A stretch of 64,000 nucleotides of DNA, taken from Lycocorax pyrrhopterus obiensis. Its lineage: Eukaryota; Chordata; Aves; Passeriformes; Paradisaeidae. A program made the position numbers and the translations under genes. This document shows positions 1 to 12,400 of the stretch, in pieces. The DNA lies in assembly GCA_014706295.1 (NCBI GenBank), contig JACSVZ010000007.1, forward strand, positions 59,348,975 through 59,412,974, given 5' to 3'. Numbering within the stretch: the stretch's first letter is position 1; every line of letters begins with the position of its first letter. Below the pieces are notes generated by a model. It did not search any database. It had not been told where the DNA came from and saw only the letters and a list, made by a program, of their open reading frames with translations.

Positions 1-318
1 GGAGAGGTGTCAGCCTGTGCAGCCCTGAGTGTCAAGAGTCCTGACAACTGCCTTCAGTTGCTCTGGGAGAGGGATTATGATTTCAAAAGTGTGGCTGAAA
101 GGCTGCACTCACATTTCTGGGAAATTATTTTAGCAATATAATACACCAGTCTTTCTGAGCATAATATAGGAACTAGATACTAGGGTTCAGAGCACTCCAG
201 TGTTTCATTTTTGGAGTGAAGAAAATGCTTTTCTCTGAGGCTTCTATTGTTTGTGTGACATCTGATGTTGAAAAGTTCATGTACACACCTTTTCCAGACT
301 TTCCTTGCCACTTCTGTC
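1..318. other. Unassigned non-coding DNA
   Basis: I see no gene, repeat family or regulatory signal that I can support here. The short open frames at the right end run into the adjacent microsatellite and are not gene-like. Confidence 0.6.
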
Positions 319-460
319 AGAGAAGAGAAGAGAAGAGAAGAGAAGAGAAGAGAAGAGAAGAGAAGAGAAGAGAAGAGAAGAGAAGAGAAGAGAAGAGAAG
401 AGAAGAGAAGAGAAGAGAAGAGAAGAGAAGAGAAGAGAAGAGAAGAGAAGAGGAGAAGAA
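319..460 (+). repeat. (AGAAG)n microsatellite
   Basis: Positions 321-450 are 26 perfect copies of AGAAG. They are followed by one AGGAG variant and AAGAA, then directly by TGATAGAATAGAATCAC, the 3' tail of a minus-oriented CR1. The pentamer can be derived from the TAGAA-like tail of that CR1, so the array probably grew from the retroelement end. All four frames that stay open through it encode low-complexity peptides and are not genes. Confidence 0.97.
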
Positions 461-712
461 TGATAGAATAGAATCACTAAGGTTGGAAAAGACCTCCAAG
501 ATCATCAAGTCCACCTTCAACTCCCACTAAACCATATCATGACCACATACACTCACTTTGTGAACACTTCCAGGGATGGTGGCTCCACCACTTTCAGGAA
601 AGCCTGTTCCAAGGCTTAGCCACTCTTTGAGTGAAGAAATTTTTTTTAATTTCCAACCTGAACCTCCCTGGGCACAGCTTGAGGCCATTTCCCCTTGTAC
701 TATCAAGAATCA
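461..712 (-). mobile_element. CR1 LINE, 3' end fragment
   Basis: Reading the plus strand gives the antisense of a CR1 3' end: GGTTGGAAAAGACCTCCAAG, a run resembling 'gatcatcaagtcc', then the 'gggatggtggctccaccac' block and 'cttgaggccatttcccc'. The element points left, with its 3' tail at about 461, and is 5'-truncated near 712. It has many small differences from other copies in the window, so it is not young. It is followed by an A-rich tract at about 785-830. Confidence 0.9.
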
Positions 713-3700
713 GACCTGGACCTGGATCTCTTGTGCTCTTTCAGATGCAACTGGAAAAAGAACAGAAACCAAACATCATCTCCACCCCTCAAAAAAAGCA
801 AAACAAGGAAAAAAAAACTTGCAGAAAAAGCAAATCCCACACACATGGTCCACATGGCCGAATGCCAGTCACTATTCATTCCTAGAGTGGGGTAAGTCAT
901 GGGTGTGAGTCTCAGCAGGGAGTTTCCAGCCAGTACAACAAAAAGGAGGATTTCCCTGTTAGAAGAAACACAAACACTGACAGCATCAGTTGCTTGGCTT
1001 CCTGCAGAAAAAAGGAAATGTGGCTCCCCAGAATGCTGATTGTAGTAGAGCATCACATTCTTGAGCACATCTTGGGCCAGCTGTGCTTCAAATAGTTTAT
1101 TTCACTGAACTAAACTCCTCATAAACCACTCTCCAGTGGAGAAGCAGTAACAAAGGCTGGTTTGCTATCAACAGCACCACACACATGTGAGCAGAGAAAG
1201 TGCCTTCTGGGGTTACGAGGCAGAGCAGACTTAATGAATTCAGCTGATGAGACTTTTTTCTTGGTTGTGCTTCCCACAGACCAAATTAATTCCAACAGAT
1301 GAGTAAAAGATGGAAAAACATGCTAATTAGCAGCTTTTTTTATGAACCAGTTCTCTACTTCAGAATCTAATTAGCTCTCTAGATAAGGCTTAGGCTGAAG
1401 TTTGTTTCTCCAGTGCAAGGACTGTGTTCCTGTTTTTCCAATGCTTGAAGAGAAATGCTTTGGATTGATGGATATTTACTTGTATAGTCCTTACTTATGT
1501 ATTTATGAATTTTATATAAACCTGCATATGTCCCCTAGATAATGAGGGCCCTCTCTCATTACAGCTCTGGGGAATTACACAGCACAATAAATTCCTCCAA
1601 GGCAGAGAAGGCAAAGGGAACACAAAGGATTATAAACTGTGGATAAGACCATTTTACCAGAGTGATGGAGAACAGTCGTGGCTGCGAGACAATAAACTGA
1701 GAGAGAACTGGACAGGAGGGGTCTGAGGAAAGTAAGAGGAAAAAAAGCCAAAAGAAATACCCAAAATCTTTTTTGCTTTTCCTAGTTTATATGTTCAAGC
1801 AAGAAACCGGAAAATATTTAATGGAAAACAAGGAGAGAAGCAAATGTGAAATCTACAGAAAAATATGAAAAAAGAACTTAGCTGGTCAGGTTCAATTGTC
1901 TATGAGGATAAGATAATCTCCTGACAAAAGCTCTGCATGTTTGGGGGGAAAAGATAAGTATGATAAATAGCTGTGATTAGAAGAAATAGAGACAACACTC
2001 GGCCATTTGCAGCCCAGCACACTGGATTTTCTATCATGAAACATATAATTTTAAAAATTCAAAGCCATACTGGCGAGTAATTTCTTCCGAACTTCCAGGC
2101 TGCAATTTTTAATCAATGTTTGAAAACAATTAGGGAAACCATGAAAGAGGCTGGCATGCTAGGTCAGGGCCAAACTTGAACTAAATTTGGCATTAAGCCT
2201 GATTTCAGAAGCACTTGGGTATTTAAAAATAATGGGATGCTAAAATATTCTCCGATTTATGACATCCATGAATAAATCCACAGAGCAAGTGCATGGTCCT
2301 GTGCTGCAATGGTGGTGGCCTGTAGTGAATAAAGCCTTAAGGACTGTCTTATCATGTTTGGAAGACAAGCTCTGACCCTCAAGGCTACAAAAGTAGAGGA
2401 GAGAGGGGAATTAATTTGCTACTTGGTGTTGGTACTGGTCAACCACAAAGGATAATTTAAAAAAGCCACCCAACACCCCAGCAGCTTCTTGCAGTGTGAC
2501 AGATCTAGGACTGTGCTGCCACAGAGGTAATAAAGACAGGCTCAGGAGGCAGCTTTTCCTTTCCAAAACTAGCTCACATTTCTAGGGACATGCTGAAAAA
2601 AATAGAGGAGAAAGAATGAGAAAGATGTTAAATTTGGCGATGATAATGAAACTCTGCATATTGAACTAGGATCAAGTTAGACTGATTCTCTCTTGCCAGG
2701 GAAATTTGATTGCTTTTTTAATAGAATTATAAAAAGTAATGGAAAGAGGGAATCCGAAATCTCCCTTGTATTTGATGGAATGTGTATTTGAAACATCTCA
2801 AAACTTAATTCAAGGGGATTTAGAGGGGGGGACTGTCACTGGCAGGCTGGTAATACCTGTGTGAGACCTCATAATGAAACCAGCCGTGATCAAGTGAAGG
2901 TTTTGGCTTTCCAATAAAACAGTGACATCTCAGATGTGTTTACAGATGTTACTGAAAATATGATGTAGTGCTGCCTCAATCAGATCAGCGACAGAGAGCA
3001 CAGGAGTGTTCAGACTAATGCTGCTCCCACTGCAGGAATGGCCACGCTGATTTCCCTACCCAGACATGTCAAACACAGCCCACACTGTCCTGATCTATTC
3101 CACTCAAAGTTATGGCCAAATTAATCTGCCTGCACGACATGTGTCCCTGAGGGCTATTCATGAGATTATGGTGTGAGAGACAAATCAGAAATTGGTGATG
3201 TGTGGATGGGAAGCAGCAAACTGTGCAACATGCTTCTGAATTCTGGTTCAATGGTCAAAACACTCCCTTCTCACTGACTGCAGTGAGGTTGGGCATTGAC
3301 AATACCCTTGGAAAACCAGTTTTGTCTTTCTGTGTGATTTTAATGCCTCTAGACTCTCAGTCACCACAGGAGATACCAGAGGTCCAAGTTGGGTGGAAGC
3401 CAGGCAGAAAGCAACAACTTCCTTTAGCTATAGTTTACACACCATTTTAATCTCTAGAGTTTCGAGGTTGCAGTTGGATTCAAAAGATGGTTATGTGGGT
3501 TAGATCCTGTTCCCTGTGTTTTTGGGGTTTTTTGCCTGGAGTTTCACCAGGACTGGAGGAGATGGACCAAGCTCCTGTTAAGACAGCTGTAACAAATCCA
3601 GGCAGCCTCCACGCTCCCTAAAGAGTGGGGTCTCCAAAACCAGAGCACACAAGTGGCTGAAACGATCTCTGTCACAGCAGAGAGCTGGAGCACAGATTCG

Positions 3701-4400
3701 GGGTTGTGAGAAGAATCAGCAAGCTGGGTATGAGGGAGGGAAGTGGGGGGAGGCTCAGTGAGCTGCGGGGCAAAAGAGTGGGAAATGATGGCTGGAAAGA
3801 GGAGGCAGAGATGGCAGAGTGTGCAAAGGATGGATCCTCCCAGTAACCACTGGGGGGACATGTGCTGGCTTTGTCCTGCTCATCACGCTCGTAAACAATG
3901 TGGAAAACACAGAACAGTGATGTGACAAGGACTACAAATTATGTGGAATTAGCTTAGTAAGAACTACAGCTCTCTGCAAAGAGTTGCAAAAGGGACCTCA
4001 TAAAATCTGAGTAACTGGATCATGAAACATTCGATATCAAACTCCTCGTTGGTAACTGGAGGAGGAACAGGCATGAGTAGATGTGCACCAATGAGCTCCA
4101 AATTAGCTATCACATCTCAAGAAAAATGATCTGAGTCATTGTGGATAATTCAATGAAAATATCAGGTCCATATTTGGGAGCAATGAAAAAAACCCCAAAG
4201 AAAGAGACAAAAATTTAATAACCACTGAAGGATGAGACAAAAAACCATCAGACTGCAGCAGCAAATCACCAGTGTATGCACAGTTTACATTGTGCAAGCA
4301 GTTTGACCTCTTTCCAGCTCCTCATTGACTATTTTTTTTTGAAATATAGCAAGAAAAATCTCAGGGAAGAGTACTGAACATGACCAGCAGTACAGAATGT
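713..4400. other. Unassigned intergenic or intronic DNA
   Basis: This is about 3.7 kb of AT-leaning sequence with stop codons in all frames at normal density. An A-rich stretch lies near 785-830. TAATTA-type homeodomain-like words occur near 1370 but are isolated. No exon, repeat family or RNA gene was recognised. The open frames at 3202-3450 and 3544-3861 have no convincing splice sites or protein character. Confidence 0.5.
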
Positions 4401-4404
4401 TTTC

Positions 4405-4840
4405 CATACAAGGAGAGGCTAAGTAGAAGCGCTCCCCTTGGAAAGCAGAGGACTAAATCACAGAGGTATATGAAATATATAAAATATGCTCCACACATGG
4501 CATGAAGATGTAAACAGGGAACTATAGCCATTATTTCTTACCGTACAAGCACATCAGGAAATCGTCAGCAGGTCCAGAACAAACAGAAGGAAGTATTTCT
4601 TCATGCAGTCTATAATTAAATTGTGGAACTCATTGCTACTGGATGCCATGGAAGCTGAAAGCATAAATGAATTAAAAATGTGATTACACAAATTTATGGA
4701 TTTGCCTCCATCAAAGGCTGTTAAACAGAAGGATGTGGTTTCAGTATCTGACTCGGGAAGTCTTTCAGCAAAGATTCCAGGAAATCTGCAAGGATATATT
4801 GAGGAAGGAGGGCAGAGGATTTTCACTCCTTGTGGAAAGG
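4405..4840 (+). mobile_element. Old CR1-type LINE fragment
   Basis: The order of words matches the 3' part of a diverged CR1-type LINE on the plus strand. First comes 'ggagaggctaagtag', then a 'tatgaaatatataaaatatg' block, then 'gaacaaacagaaggaagtatttcttcatgcag', 'aattgtggaactcattgc', and 'agcataaatgaattaaaaatgtgatta'. Divergence is high and indels are many, suggesting an ancient subfamily. The edges are approximate. Confidence 0.7.
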
Positions 4841-6633
4841 ATCATTTTCGCTCCTGATTTTCCCCTGTGCATGTTCTCTGAACAGCTGAAACTGGATCGT
4901 CTCAGACACAGGATCCTGAACAATCCTTTGGCTTGACTCATTATGACTCTTTATAATTTTTACTTTATTTCATTTCTCTTTTCCCTCTATCTGCCTTCAG
5001 TTTTTACGACCAAGCCATTGGATGAATTAAGTCTCTCAGTAGCACGGCTGCCGACTGACCAGGCTTCACAACCCTTTTTGGCTTCTGGGATTGTTGGACA
5101 GTTTACCTGTGCCTTGTCTTAATGCTCAGCACCTGGAAAAAGCAGGAAGAATTTTCAATTAACTCCTGGGTACATGAGCCATAGAATTAATTTTCCTTGA
5201 TGCATGCTGGAGATGTTTTTGAAGACTCTGCTAGGCAAGACTGGGCAGATGTCTGAGGCACACCATGGACTGAAGGCACAGTTCTGACTGCTAGGGATGA
5301 CCGTGAGCTGAGCTGGGCTGAAAAAAATCTAATGAATTTCCATTATCTAAAAAAGCACTTAAAAGCACAACTAAAAAAAAAAATGTGTAAATGATCCAGC
5401 TCTGGAACAGGATGCAAACGTCAGATGGGGGGGAAAAACAGAACAACTAGGAAATGGACTCTGGAAATTAGTTTAAAAAAATTACCTGTTTTGTAAACTG
5501 AGACATCTGGGAATCGCTCTGCCCTTCCCCTTCCCCATATTCCTGTTCTCAATGGGAGGCAGAAATGTAAGTAGGTACATAAAAAAGCAGAGGTTAAGTG
5601 AACAGCAGCAGGGAAGTGAAATGACAGGGATATATTGAAATGGAAATGGGGTGGTCGATTTGATCTGCATATACAGGGCATTATGTCATGAAGCCTCTTG
5701 ATTTAACCATGGTAAAAGCACATCTGTGGCACTGCAGCTAGTTTCAGAAAACTGTCAATAACAAAACCAGAACGAATTGCACGGAGTTTAAAACCTGCAG
5801 CAAAACGAAAATAGAGGATGACTTTTGTGAAGCCATGAATACATCAGCAAAGAAAACACCGACGAGGGGGGAAAAGTTGTTTAAGCTGAAGTACACTGTT
5901 GGCACAAGAACAAATGGCTGTAAACTGGCCATGAATAAATTTAGGCTGGAGATTAAAGGAATTTGTCTAGCTCTGAGAGGAGTGAGGTTTTGGAACTGCT
6001 TTTTAGAAGAAACAAGAGAGACAGAACACTCTACTTTATTTTCAAATGACAGTGAACAGCTTATATGATATTGTTGCCTGAAATAGAAAAGGACTGTGTC
6101 TGGCAAGCCAGGAAGTCCCTTATATCTTTATATTTTAAGCAATTCTGTATTATAAGATGAAAGTAGATTTGAGAACATAAACATTTGAAGGGCAGGGAGA
6201 GAATTACTTTCTCGAGAAACTTCTGAGAGTGGTTATGCAATATTTTCTCAAAGGGACTCATGGATGACTCATCATTTGGGTTGTCTAAAATAAGGCTGAA
6301 TAAAGCAGCAAGCCAGGTAATTTCAAGATGTGCCAGCGTGATGAACAAGTCAATCTTAATCGTCTCTCTTCATCAGGAGTCGTGTCATGGGGCCTTGAAG
6401 ATTCAAACCCTGGAGCTCAATGGCAAAAGTACAAAACACAGGGAGGTGGATTCTCTGAAAGCTGCTGAGAAGGAGGAGACAGTGGCCAGAAGTCCTGAGT
6501 GTTGGGCTGGGGGTTCCTGACTGCTCACCCCAAGCGGTGTTAGGTTTCCTTTTTGTTGACATGAACAAGATCTGCATTCTAGAGAGGATCATGCAGGAGG
6601 AAACATTTCATGTGGAGGATGCTCAGCAACCCT
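4841..6633. other. Unassigned non-coding DNA
   Basis: Nothing recognisable. Several 60-120 codon open frames on both strands (for example near 5744-6106) have no splice-site support and overlap each other on opposite strands, as expected by chance. Confidence 0.5.
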
Positions 6634-6755
6634 GAACAGCCTGGTCTAGAGGAAGGTGGCACTGCCCATGGCAGTGTCCTGCCCATGGCAGAGGAGGATA
6701 GGAACTAGATGGTCTGCAAGGTCCTTTCCAGTCCTGACTATTCTCTGATTCTATC
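6634..6755 (+). mobile_element. CR1 LINE, extreme 3' end
   Basis: The plus strand reads 'cagcctggtctagaggaagg', then 'gcccatggcag', 'gaactagatggtctgcaagg', 'tcctttccagtcctgac', and ends 'attctctgattctatc'. This is the standard CR1 3' end. It contains a local near-duplication of the 'ctgcccatggcag' word (6665-6693). Confidence 0.88.
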
Positions 6756-9266
6756 AATTCAAAAGGAGGTTCAGGACCACCATTTCCAGCTGCATAGTCC
6801 AAAATGTCACGGAAGAACTGGGGGTTCTGAGACCACGTGGCTTCTGTAGAGTTGACAAAACTAAGGCAGTAGCCATGAAAGTCAGTACCTAAAAGATCAG
6901 ACCTCAGGTATAAGGATTGGCCAGTGCAGACTACAAAATTAGCTAGTAATTTTAGTTTTATATTCAAACAGTTTACTACTCTCTGAAGATGACTTGTGGG
7001 TTTTTTTTTAGTATTAAGCTGCCATTTAACTTTGTGTTTCACTTTGGGAAAATATGGTGTTGGAAATATTCAGTGATCCCCTCTCCTCTTTCTCAGGCAC
7101 ACAGGAGGGTCTTCTGTCATCTGAATGACAAACATAGCAGAGGGTTTCTGTTCAGAGCTGCTGGAACTGGGCTTTCCAGACCAGTGGTGGAAATGATGGC
7201 ACGGAGACTTGAATGTGTGGAAAAAAGGATGGAAGAGCAGGTCAGAATGTTTTTCTCTTACAAGAACAGGCACTGGTGCTTAGATCTAGTGCCTTTTTGA
7301 GATAATAACCTGAATCCTCTGTAACATATCACTGCTGGCAGTAGGGACAAGGAATGTTTTAGGTAAATAGTCATAAGGTAATGACTTCACAGTGGTGATT
7401 TTAGTAAACTAGAACAGATCTTTAACAAGATGAAGATACAAATTCTAACTTCTTTGATTGTCTGTTTTAATAGAAAATAAGCCCAAGTTAAAGTAGACAT
7501 GCTTGGGAAATTAAGCTCTCCCGATGAGTTTTCTGATTTTAATTAAAACTGAAGTTTTGATTCTTTGCATTTTAAGACTCATTTCCATGCATATCAGTAC
7601 AAGGTCATTTCATTGTTCTCAGAGATATCTTTTAATCTACCCCCCTGAGACTTGCATTCCTTGATTAAATAAACATGCTCTGGGAGCATTTATTATCTGA
7701 CCATGCCCACTTACACAACAGGTGTCAGGCAGCTACCCTTTATTCTTAATATACAATCAAACTGATAAAAGCATTGAAATTCTGGGCTCTGTCCAACACC
7801 GACAGATAAATAATTAAACTAAAAAAAGACTTCAAGTTCTCACATTTCTTTTTCATGATCTCACTTGATGGAACTTTCAATACTGAGAATACCGGAGCTG
7901 GACAAAACTCTGACAGCAATACTTTCAGCACCAAAAATATAGGTTCAGAATCATTAATTATTTCCTACTGATTCTGCTAAACTCCTTCAGCTGGGAGATG
8001 GAAATGCAAATCCAGAATCCAAGCCACTGCTTTGAGATAGGGTCATTCAACTTTCACAGAAGTGATCATATTAATTAAAACTTATTTCAAAACTAATTGT
8101 ATATAAAATAGTGAATGTTTAAAGATGCAGGAAAAAAACCCCATGTATCCACCATTAATGAGCACAAAGGTAACCAACCTAATAGTTTAAAACAGCTGCA
8201 AGTAGGAAATGCTAAGAAAGCTCTGAAAAGTCAAATAAAAATGGAATGGCAAATGATTCCTCCCTGTTTGCACAAGTCAAGCCTCAAGCAGCCTCTTCAC
8301 AGCTTTCAAGTTTTCAACTCTATATTGAATCATGTAGTCACTTATTATGTGTTTATCTCACTTTGATTCATCATCCCTAGCTGGAGAGTCAGACTTGCCA
8401 AGATTCTGCCCTTTTTCAGAAGCCTCTTTGGGAATGTCACAGGAGTTCTGTGGCATGACATGGAGGAAGGACTCAATTGTGGCTTCCAGGCTAATTTTGT
8501 CCAGAAGGAGCTCGTGAAACCTGTTCTACCCACAGCTGAACAGAGACACTGCTGACCTGAATTGTTTCCTTTTAGCATCACAACCCTCCATCCATTTGGA
8601 CTTAGCCTTTCTGTCCTGCAAGCTCAGTTATGTCACTGTTTTTTCCCCTCAGAGCCCATCTCCATTTTTCTTTGTTGATTGAGGTCCTGGGCCTCACAAA
8701 GCTCCTGCTGCCTGGAGCACATGACAGGATTATGAGGACTTGTGGCCTTTCCATCCCTTAAAGGCAGGGCGATCCTTGGGGGAGGGTTGATAAGACTTCC
8801 AAGTATAAAGTACAGAAAATACTCAACTCCTTCCACTTGCTTGAATTTTTCTCACCAATTCCCCAAGCTGTGCGAAGGTCAAAAGCTCATTTCCTCTTAC
8901 AGCATCTTTCACTGGTTCTGATCTGTCTCTGTTTTCTTATCTATTTCTCCACCATGTTCAGCTGTAATGCCTTGATAAGAATTCAGATAAGGAAATGACA
9001 ATGAGTGGGGTGTTGTTTCTTTTCTTCTTGGACACAAAAAGGACGGATTCTTGATGCCTTACTCTGGGAAACCTTCCCTGTAGCGTTGCTTGTGAGTTGT
9101 CACAGAGATGAGCTGCAATCTGCAGTTCTGTTTTCATAATGTTAAAGGCCAAAGGTTTTATGTTGATGCAAACTCTGAACTTTCCAGGGCAGCGATTCAT
9201 CTCAGCATTTTGAGGAAGATAAGGATTTCCTCACAATCCAGCAGAGGGCCCTGGATCTGATTTAAC
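6756..9266. other. Unassigned non-coding DNA
   Basis: About 2.5 kb with no recognised gene or repeat. It is AT-leaning with normal stop density. Weak open frames (for example 8345-8581 on the minus strand) lack any recognisable protein feature. Confidence 0.5.
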
Positions 9267-9454
9267 TTTTTTTTTTTTTTTTGGCAGAAAATGATTTTAT
9301 TTCTACAATGAGGCTGTTCATAGGAAACTGGCTGAGCCTTGCTTTCAGTTCAGGTTTTGATTTTTTTGGTAAAAGTTAAGTTAGATTAAGAAAAGAACAT
9401 GGCACAAGTTATAAAAACAAGTAATCAGACTTATTTACTTATCTACCAACTCCA
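9267..9454 (-). other. Possible 3' terminal exon or retrocopy end
   Basis: On the minus strand an acceptor-like site (TTCTCTGTGTTTTGCAG) ends at 9455. It is followed by about 170 bases that close with an AATAAA signal at 9301-9296. Thirteen bases further on comes a genomic run of 16 A (9282-9267). AATAAA plus a short spacer plus an A-run is the signature of a retroposed mRNA end. The good acceptor instead suggests a genuine terminal exon whose cleavage site abuts an A-run. Only a few codons are open after the acceptor. No parent gene was recognised. Confidence 0.3.
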
Positions 9455-9463
9455 CTGCAAAAC

Positions 9464-12400
9464 ACAGAGAATAAAAATGATGATTTTAGAGGCTATTTAT
9501 ATCAGGGATTAATCCTGCCTGGTTTTGCTTTTTCAGCACTGACATCAGCTAGAATTTGGGGAATGTAGGATTGTGTTCATTGCAGGCATTTAATTCACAA
9601 AATAAAGCCACAGATGAGTAGAGCTGGTGAGAATTTGCAGGTTGTTCTCCCCAGTTTGAATAATGTGATATACAGAATGCACTACAAAGTGATTTTGAAA
9701 TGTAAAACATTAATGTTCCCTTTGAAGGGCTGATATCAAGTGCCAAATGATATATCAATTAAATGGAAAACAAATCCCAACCCTGCAAATACTGTACAAA
9801 GACAGTTTCTTTGAAGTCAATGGGACTAATTACAAGTGTAAAACAGAGCCTGGTTGTACAGCACTTCTGTTAACTGGAGTTTAATTCCATGAATTTAATA
9901 AAAAATAGATCTCAGAACAACTCCAGCTTGGCTTCACACTGACAAAGTGCCATTCTTGCCTAGCTCAGCCATCTGTGGGGCTCTGGCATCCAAATCCTGC
10001 AGGACAGTGTCTAACACTGCACTGCAGAGCTCAGAATTCCCATCTCAGAGATGAAGTGTGTGGGCACCGACTGGCAAAGGGTTGTGTTCAGTATTCCCAT
10101 CTCCTCTGGTATCACACCCAACCTTCAGGCAGGTAGAGCCTTCTCCAAGGGGCAGCTGGACACATCCAGCATTTCTTGTCTGTTTTTAGATAGAGTTGCT
10201 GGGCTCAGGCTTGACTGGGCAACAGGCATCAGCCTCTTCCTCAGATAATTGTTCTCATAAGCAATGTCTAAATTAAAAGTGAGAAATGGGGAGTTCTGAG
10301 CTGGATTTTGATTTATGGATTGGCCCTGGCGGATGCTGTAAAGCTGTTCTTGGTTCTCATTTGTGTACAAAGCAAGAAAATTAGGCCTGTGCTATAAAAA
10401 TGGAAGAAAAGACAAATATGTAGCTCATAAATTCAATCTCTCAGGTTACTCATATCTTTAGATGAACCAATGTCCTGCACGTCGATATCCTCATAGCAAC
10501 TCCTGGAAGCACTGCTGATTACCCTCAGGTGACAACTGCTTAGAGGTATCTCTGGGCACAAAACATTGTTTTTTACCAAGCATGTGTTCCCTTTCGCTGC
10601 AGTTTTGTCAATATTTTCATATTGCAGCAATTCTGGGTCCTAGGAACAGTGGCTGTGCCTCTCAGTTACACTAAAAGGAGCAATCTCTTGTGGGTTTTGG
10701 AAGTGATTGTAGGTTTTATCTCCATAGGCCGAGTCTCTGGTACCCTCTGTGCCATGACAAATTATAAATGAAAACCATTTGAGTCTCCTCCAGCTCACAA
10801 GCTGTAATCTTTAGCATCCATGAGCTTCCGGAGACGTGCAAATGGTGCATAATCAACACTCAGAGCCTGGTAAAGGCATGGATCAGCATAAATCAGGACT
10901 CAGAAGCCAACCCTTAATGGACTTGCTGAGGAGCTGTGTAAGTGTACTGAGCACTCTGTGCACAAATACCTTCTGATGTAATGCAAGGGAATGAGAATTC
11001 ATTAAAAAATCTGTTTCTGCAACTCTGGCTGTACCTTTTGAGTACCAACCTAACTGTCCTATGATTGGCACAATCCTGGCCAGACCTTTGTCTCACTTTC
11101 TTCAGCTTTTCCCTGAAGCAAATTTGTGGATATTTTTATTGTAATTATTTTTTTGTTTACTTTCACTGTTTTACTATTATCAAACCATTGCCCATATAAA
11201 CTTCTGGCATGATCTGCTCAGAGCTCACGTGGACTGTCTTGTCTCACGCTTTCTTTTCAGCTGGATCATTAACAGTGCAATTAAATAGCACCAGCACCAC
11301 TGGTGTCAGTCTGAACATTTTCCTCAGTGATGACTGGCCTCTGAAACTGCTCTGCCAGGACTCAAAGAAGGAAGTCCTGTTCCATGCAGCTGGGAATCTC
11401 TACAGGACAAATTCTAATGCTTCTTCTTTTAGTATCCCTGGGCTGGGCTCCCAGGATGGGCACTGTAAAAGGAGAAAAAGATTACTGCTCTGAACATGCT
11501 CCTGAGCAGCGCTTGCAGTGGCATGCAGAGATCCTGCTGCCACATGGAGGATGAACTTGCAGATAATATCCTCAGATAAGACCATGGATTCAGATTTAGA
11601 CTCCTGGGCCAGCATCCTCCAGGACAAGGAGTCATTTCAGTAGATGTGCGGTCTTGAGAGGAGTGCAGAGCCTTTCAGACACTTGGGTGGCAAATCCAGC
11701 TGCCAAGCGCTGCTGAAACTAGGCCAGTACTGGATGTATCCTGTGTATCCCACCTACTCACCTCTCTACTCTGCTCAGCTCTCTGTCTCTACAAAGAGGT
11801 TGAAGCTGGAAAGAAGGGAGAACTGGCCATGTTCATCAGAGGCCTGCTGGGTTTCCTCCTCTCTGACACCTGACAAACACCCACCCCACGGCTGGGCCGG
11901 GCCACACGCTCGACAGTTTTGCTGTCTAAGCTCCTGTCACTGGATTTCCTTGTAGAATGCTCTTTTCAGAGAAACAGAGGTAATCCTCAGCACTCCTAGG
12001 GCAGCTGTTGATGTGCAGGGGATGAAGGACAGAGCAGTCAGCCAGGCTTACCCAGGGAAAGCACCACCTTTAATCACATTGCATTACAACTGGAGGGCTG
12101 GAGATGCTGAAAGCTCTCGCCTGATGTGGGAATTAAAGGGCCAGGCAGGGACTTTGTGCACTGCTGTGGTGTGGTACACCCAGCACATGCCAGAGCAGGG
12201 AACTGTCTGCTGAAGACAGAGGCTGTGAGCTTTGGAAGTGAAGGGATGTTAAATTACACAACACGCAGTAAAAATGCTGCTATTTAGACTCCAGTATTTT
12301 TGAAATTGCACTTACTAAAGATCCAAGTTGAACCAGTCTCCCCATTTTACAGCACGTGGTAGGAGGTGGGACTATCCAGGAGATAATTTTAGAGAGCTGC

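Noticed and set aside
216..530. Open frames on both strands at the left end rich in Glu/Arg/Lys or Ser/Leu/Phe
   Set aside because: They are the AGAAG microsatellite in different frames.
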